NCBI GenBank assembly: GCA_903831635.1 | Contig: CAIKYN010000005.1 | Coordinates: 1-5,156, forward strand | Length of the DNA stretch: 5,156 nucleotides | Direction: 5' to 3' | Origin: an uncultured Spartobacteria bacterium | GTDB lineage: Bacteria > Verrucomicrobiota > Verrucomicrobiia > Chthoniobacterales > UBA6821 | Part shown: positions 5,113 to 5,156 of the stretch, in pieces | Layout: each line of letters starts with the position of its first letter | Position numbering within the stretch: the first letter of the stretch is position 1 | Position numbers and translations under genes: made by a program | Notes under the pieces: generated by a model | Seen by the model: only the letters and a program-made list of their open reading frames with translations | Told to the model about the DNA's origin: nothing | Databases searched by the model: none

Positions 5113-5133
5113 AAACCATATCTCCCTAATCCT

Positions 5134-5156
5134 ATGAAATTCATTGATGGCAAGGC
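5134..5156 (+). CDS. Start of a reading frame running off the right edge (unidentified)
   Basis: An ATG at 5134 opens a frame reading MKFIDGK, then the window ends. The preceding bases are C/T-rich without an SD sequence, much like the leaders of xylB and ubiX, which mildly supports a real start. The pattern I-D-G-K is seen near the N-terminus of FolD (methylenetetrahydrofolate dehydrogenase/cyclohydrolase), but seven residues cannot identify a protein. Confidence 0.35.

Overview
The window looks like an ordinary chromosomal housekeeping segment from a moderately GC-rich bacterium. Most start codons have no Shine-Dalgarno (SD) sequence, and the intergenic spaces carry CACGAA-type and GAGTTCCACATTC-type inverted repeats. 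Together with the protein styles (xylulokinase, DUF374 acyltransferase, rplS-rnhB-yraN cluster) this suggests the Planctomycetota-Verrucomicrobiota-Chlamydiota (PVC) group, most likely Verrucomicrobiota. That assignment is an inference from general resemblance, not a database result.

Layout. Bases 2-205 (+) hold the C-terminal end of a gene cut by the left edge, probably dnaE (DNA polymerase III alpha). Bases 206-476 are a convergent intergenic space containing a long-loop inverted repeat built from 9-nt CACGAA-type units. Bases 477-1927 (- strand, transcribed right to left) are a compact rplS-rnhB-yraN cluster: ribosomal protein bL19, ribonuclease HII and a YraN/UPF0102 nuclease-fold protein, with rnhB and yraN overlapping. 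Bases 1928-2137 are a divergent control region. It has a hairpin on the rplS side, an 18-nt palindrome (a candidate operator) on the xylB side, and a G-free pyrimidine tract that runs up to the xylB start codon. Bases 2138-4943 (+) hold xylB (xylulokinase), ubiX (flavin prenyltransferase) and a DUF374-type lysophospholipid acyltransferase. The last two abut exactly (TAG followed by ATG). Bases 4944-5133 are intergenic and dominated by an imperfect foldback with a perfect 15-bp core. A new reading frame appears to begin at 5134 and leaves the window.

How the genes relate. The minus-strand cluster is an informational set (translation plus RNA/DNA processing). The plus-strand set mixes sugar catabolism, prenyl-FMN cofactor synthesis and lipid acylation. 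It reads as co-directional neighbours rather than one pathway: neither xylA/xylose transport nor a UbiD partner is present here. I found no CRISPR array, insertion sequence, tRNA/rRNA gene, toxin-antitoxin pair or defence system. The signals most worth following up are non-coding: the two intergenic foldbacks, the xylB-side palindrome and the SD-less pyrimidine leader.
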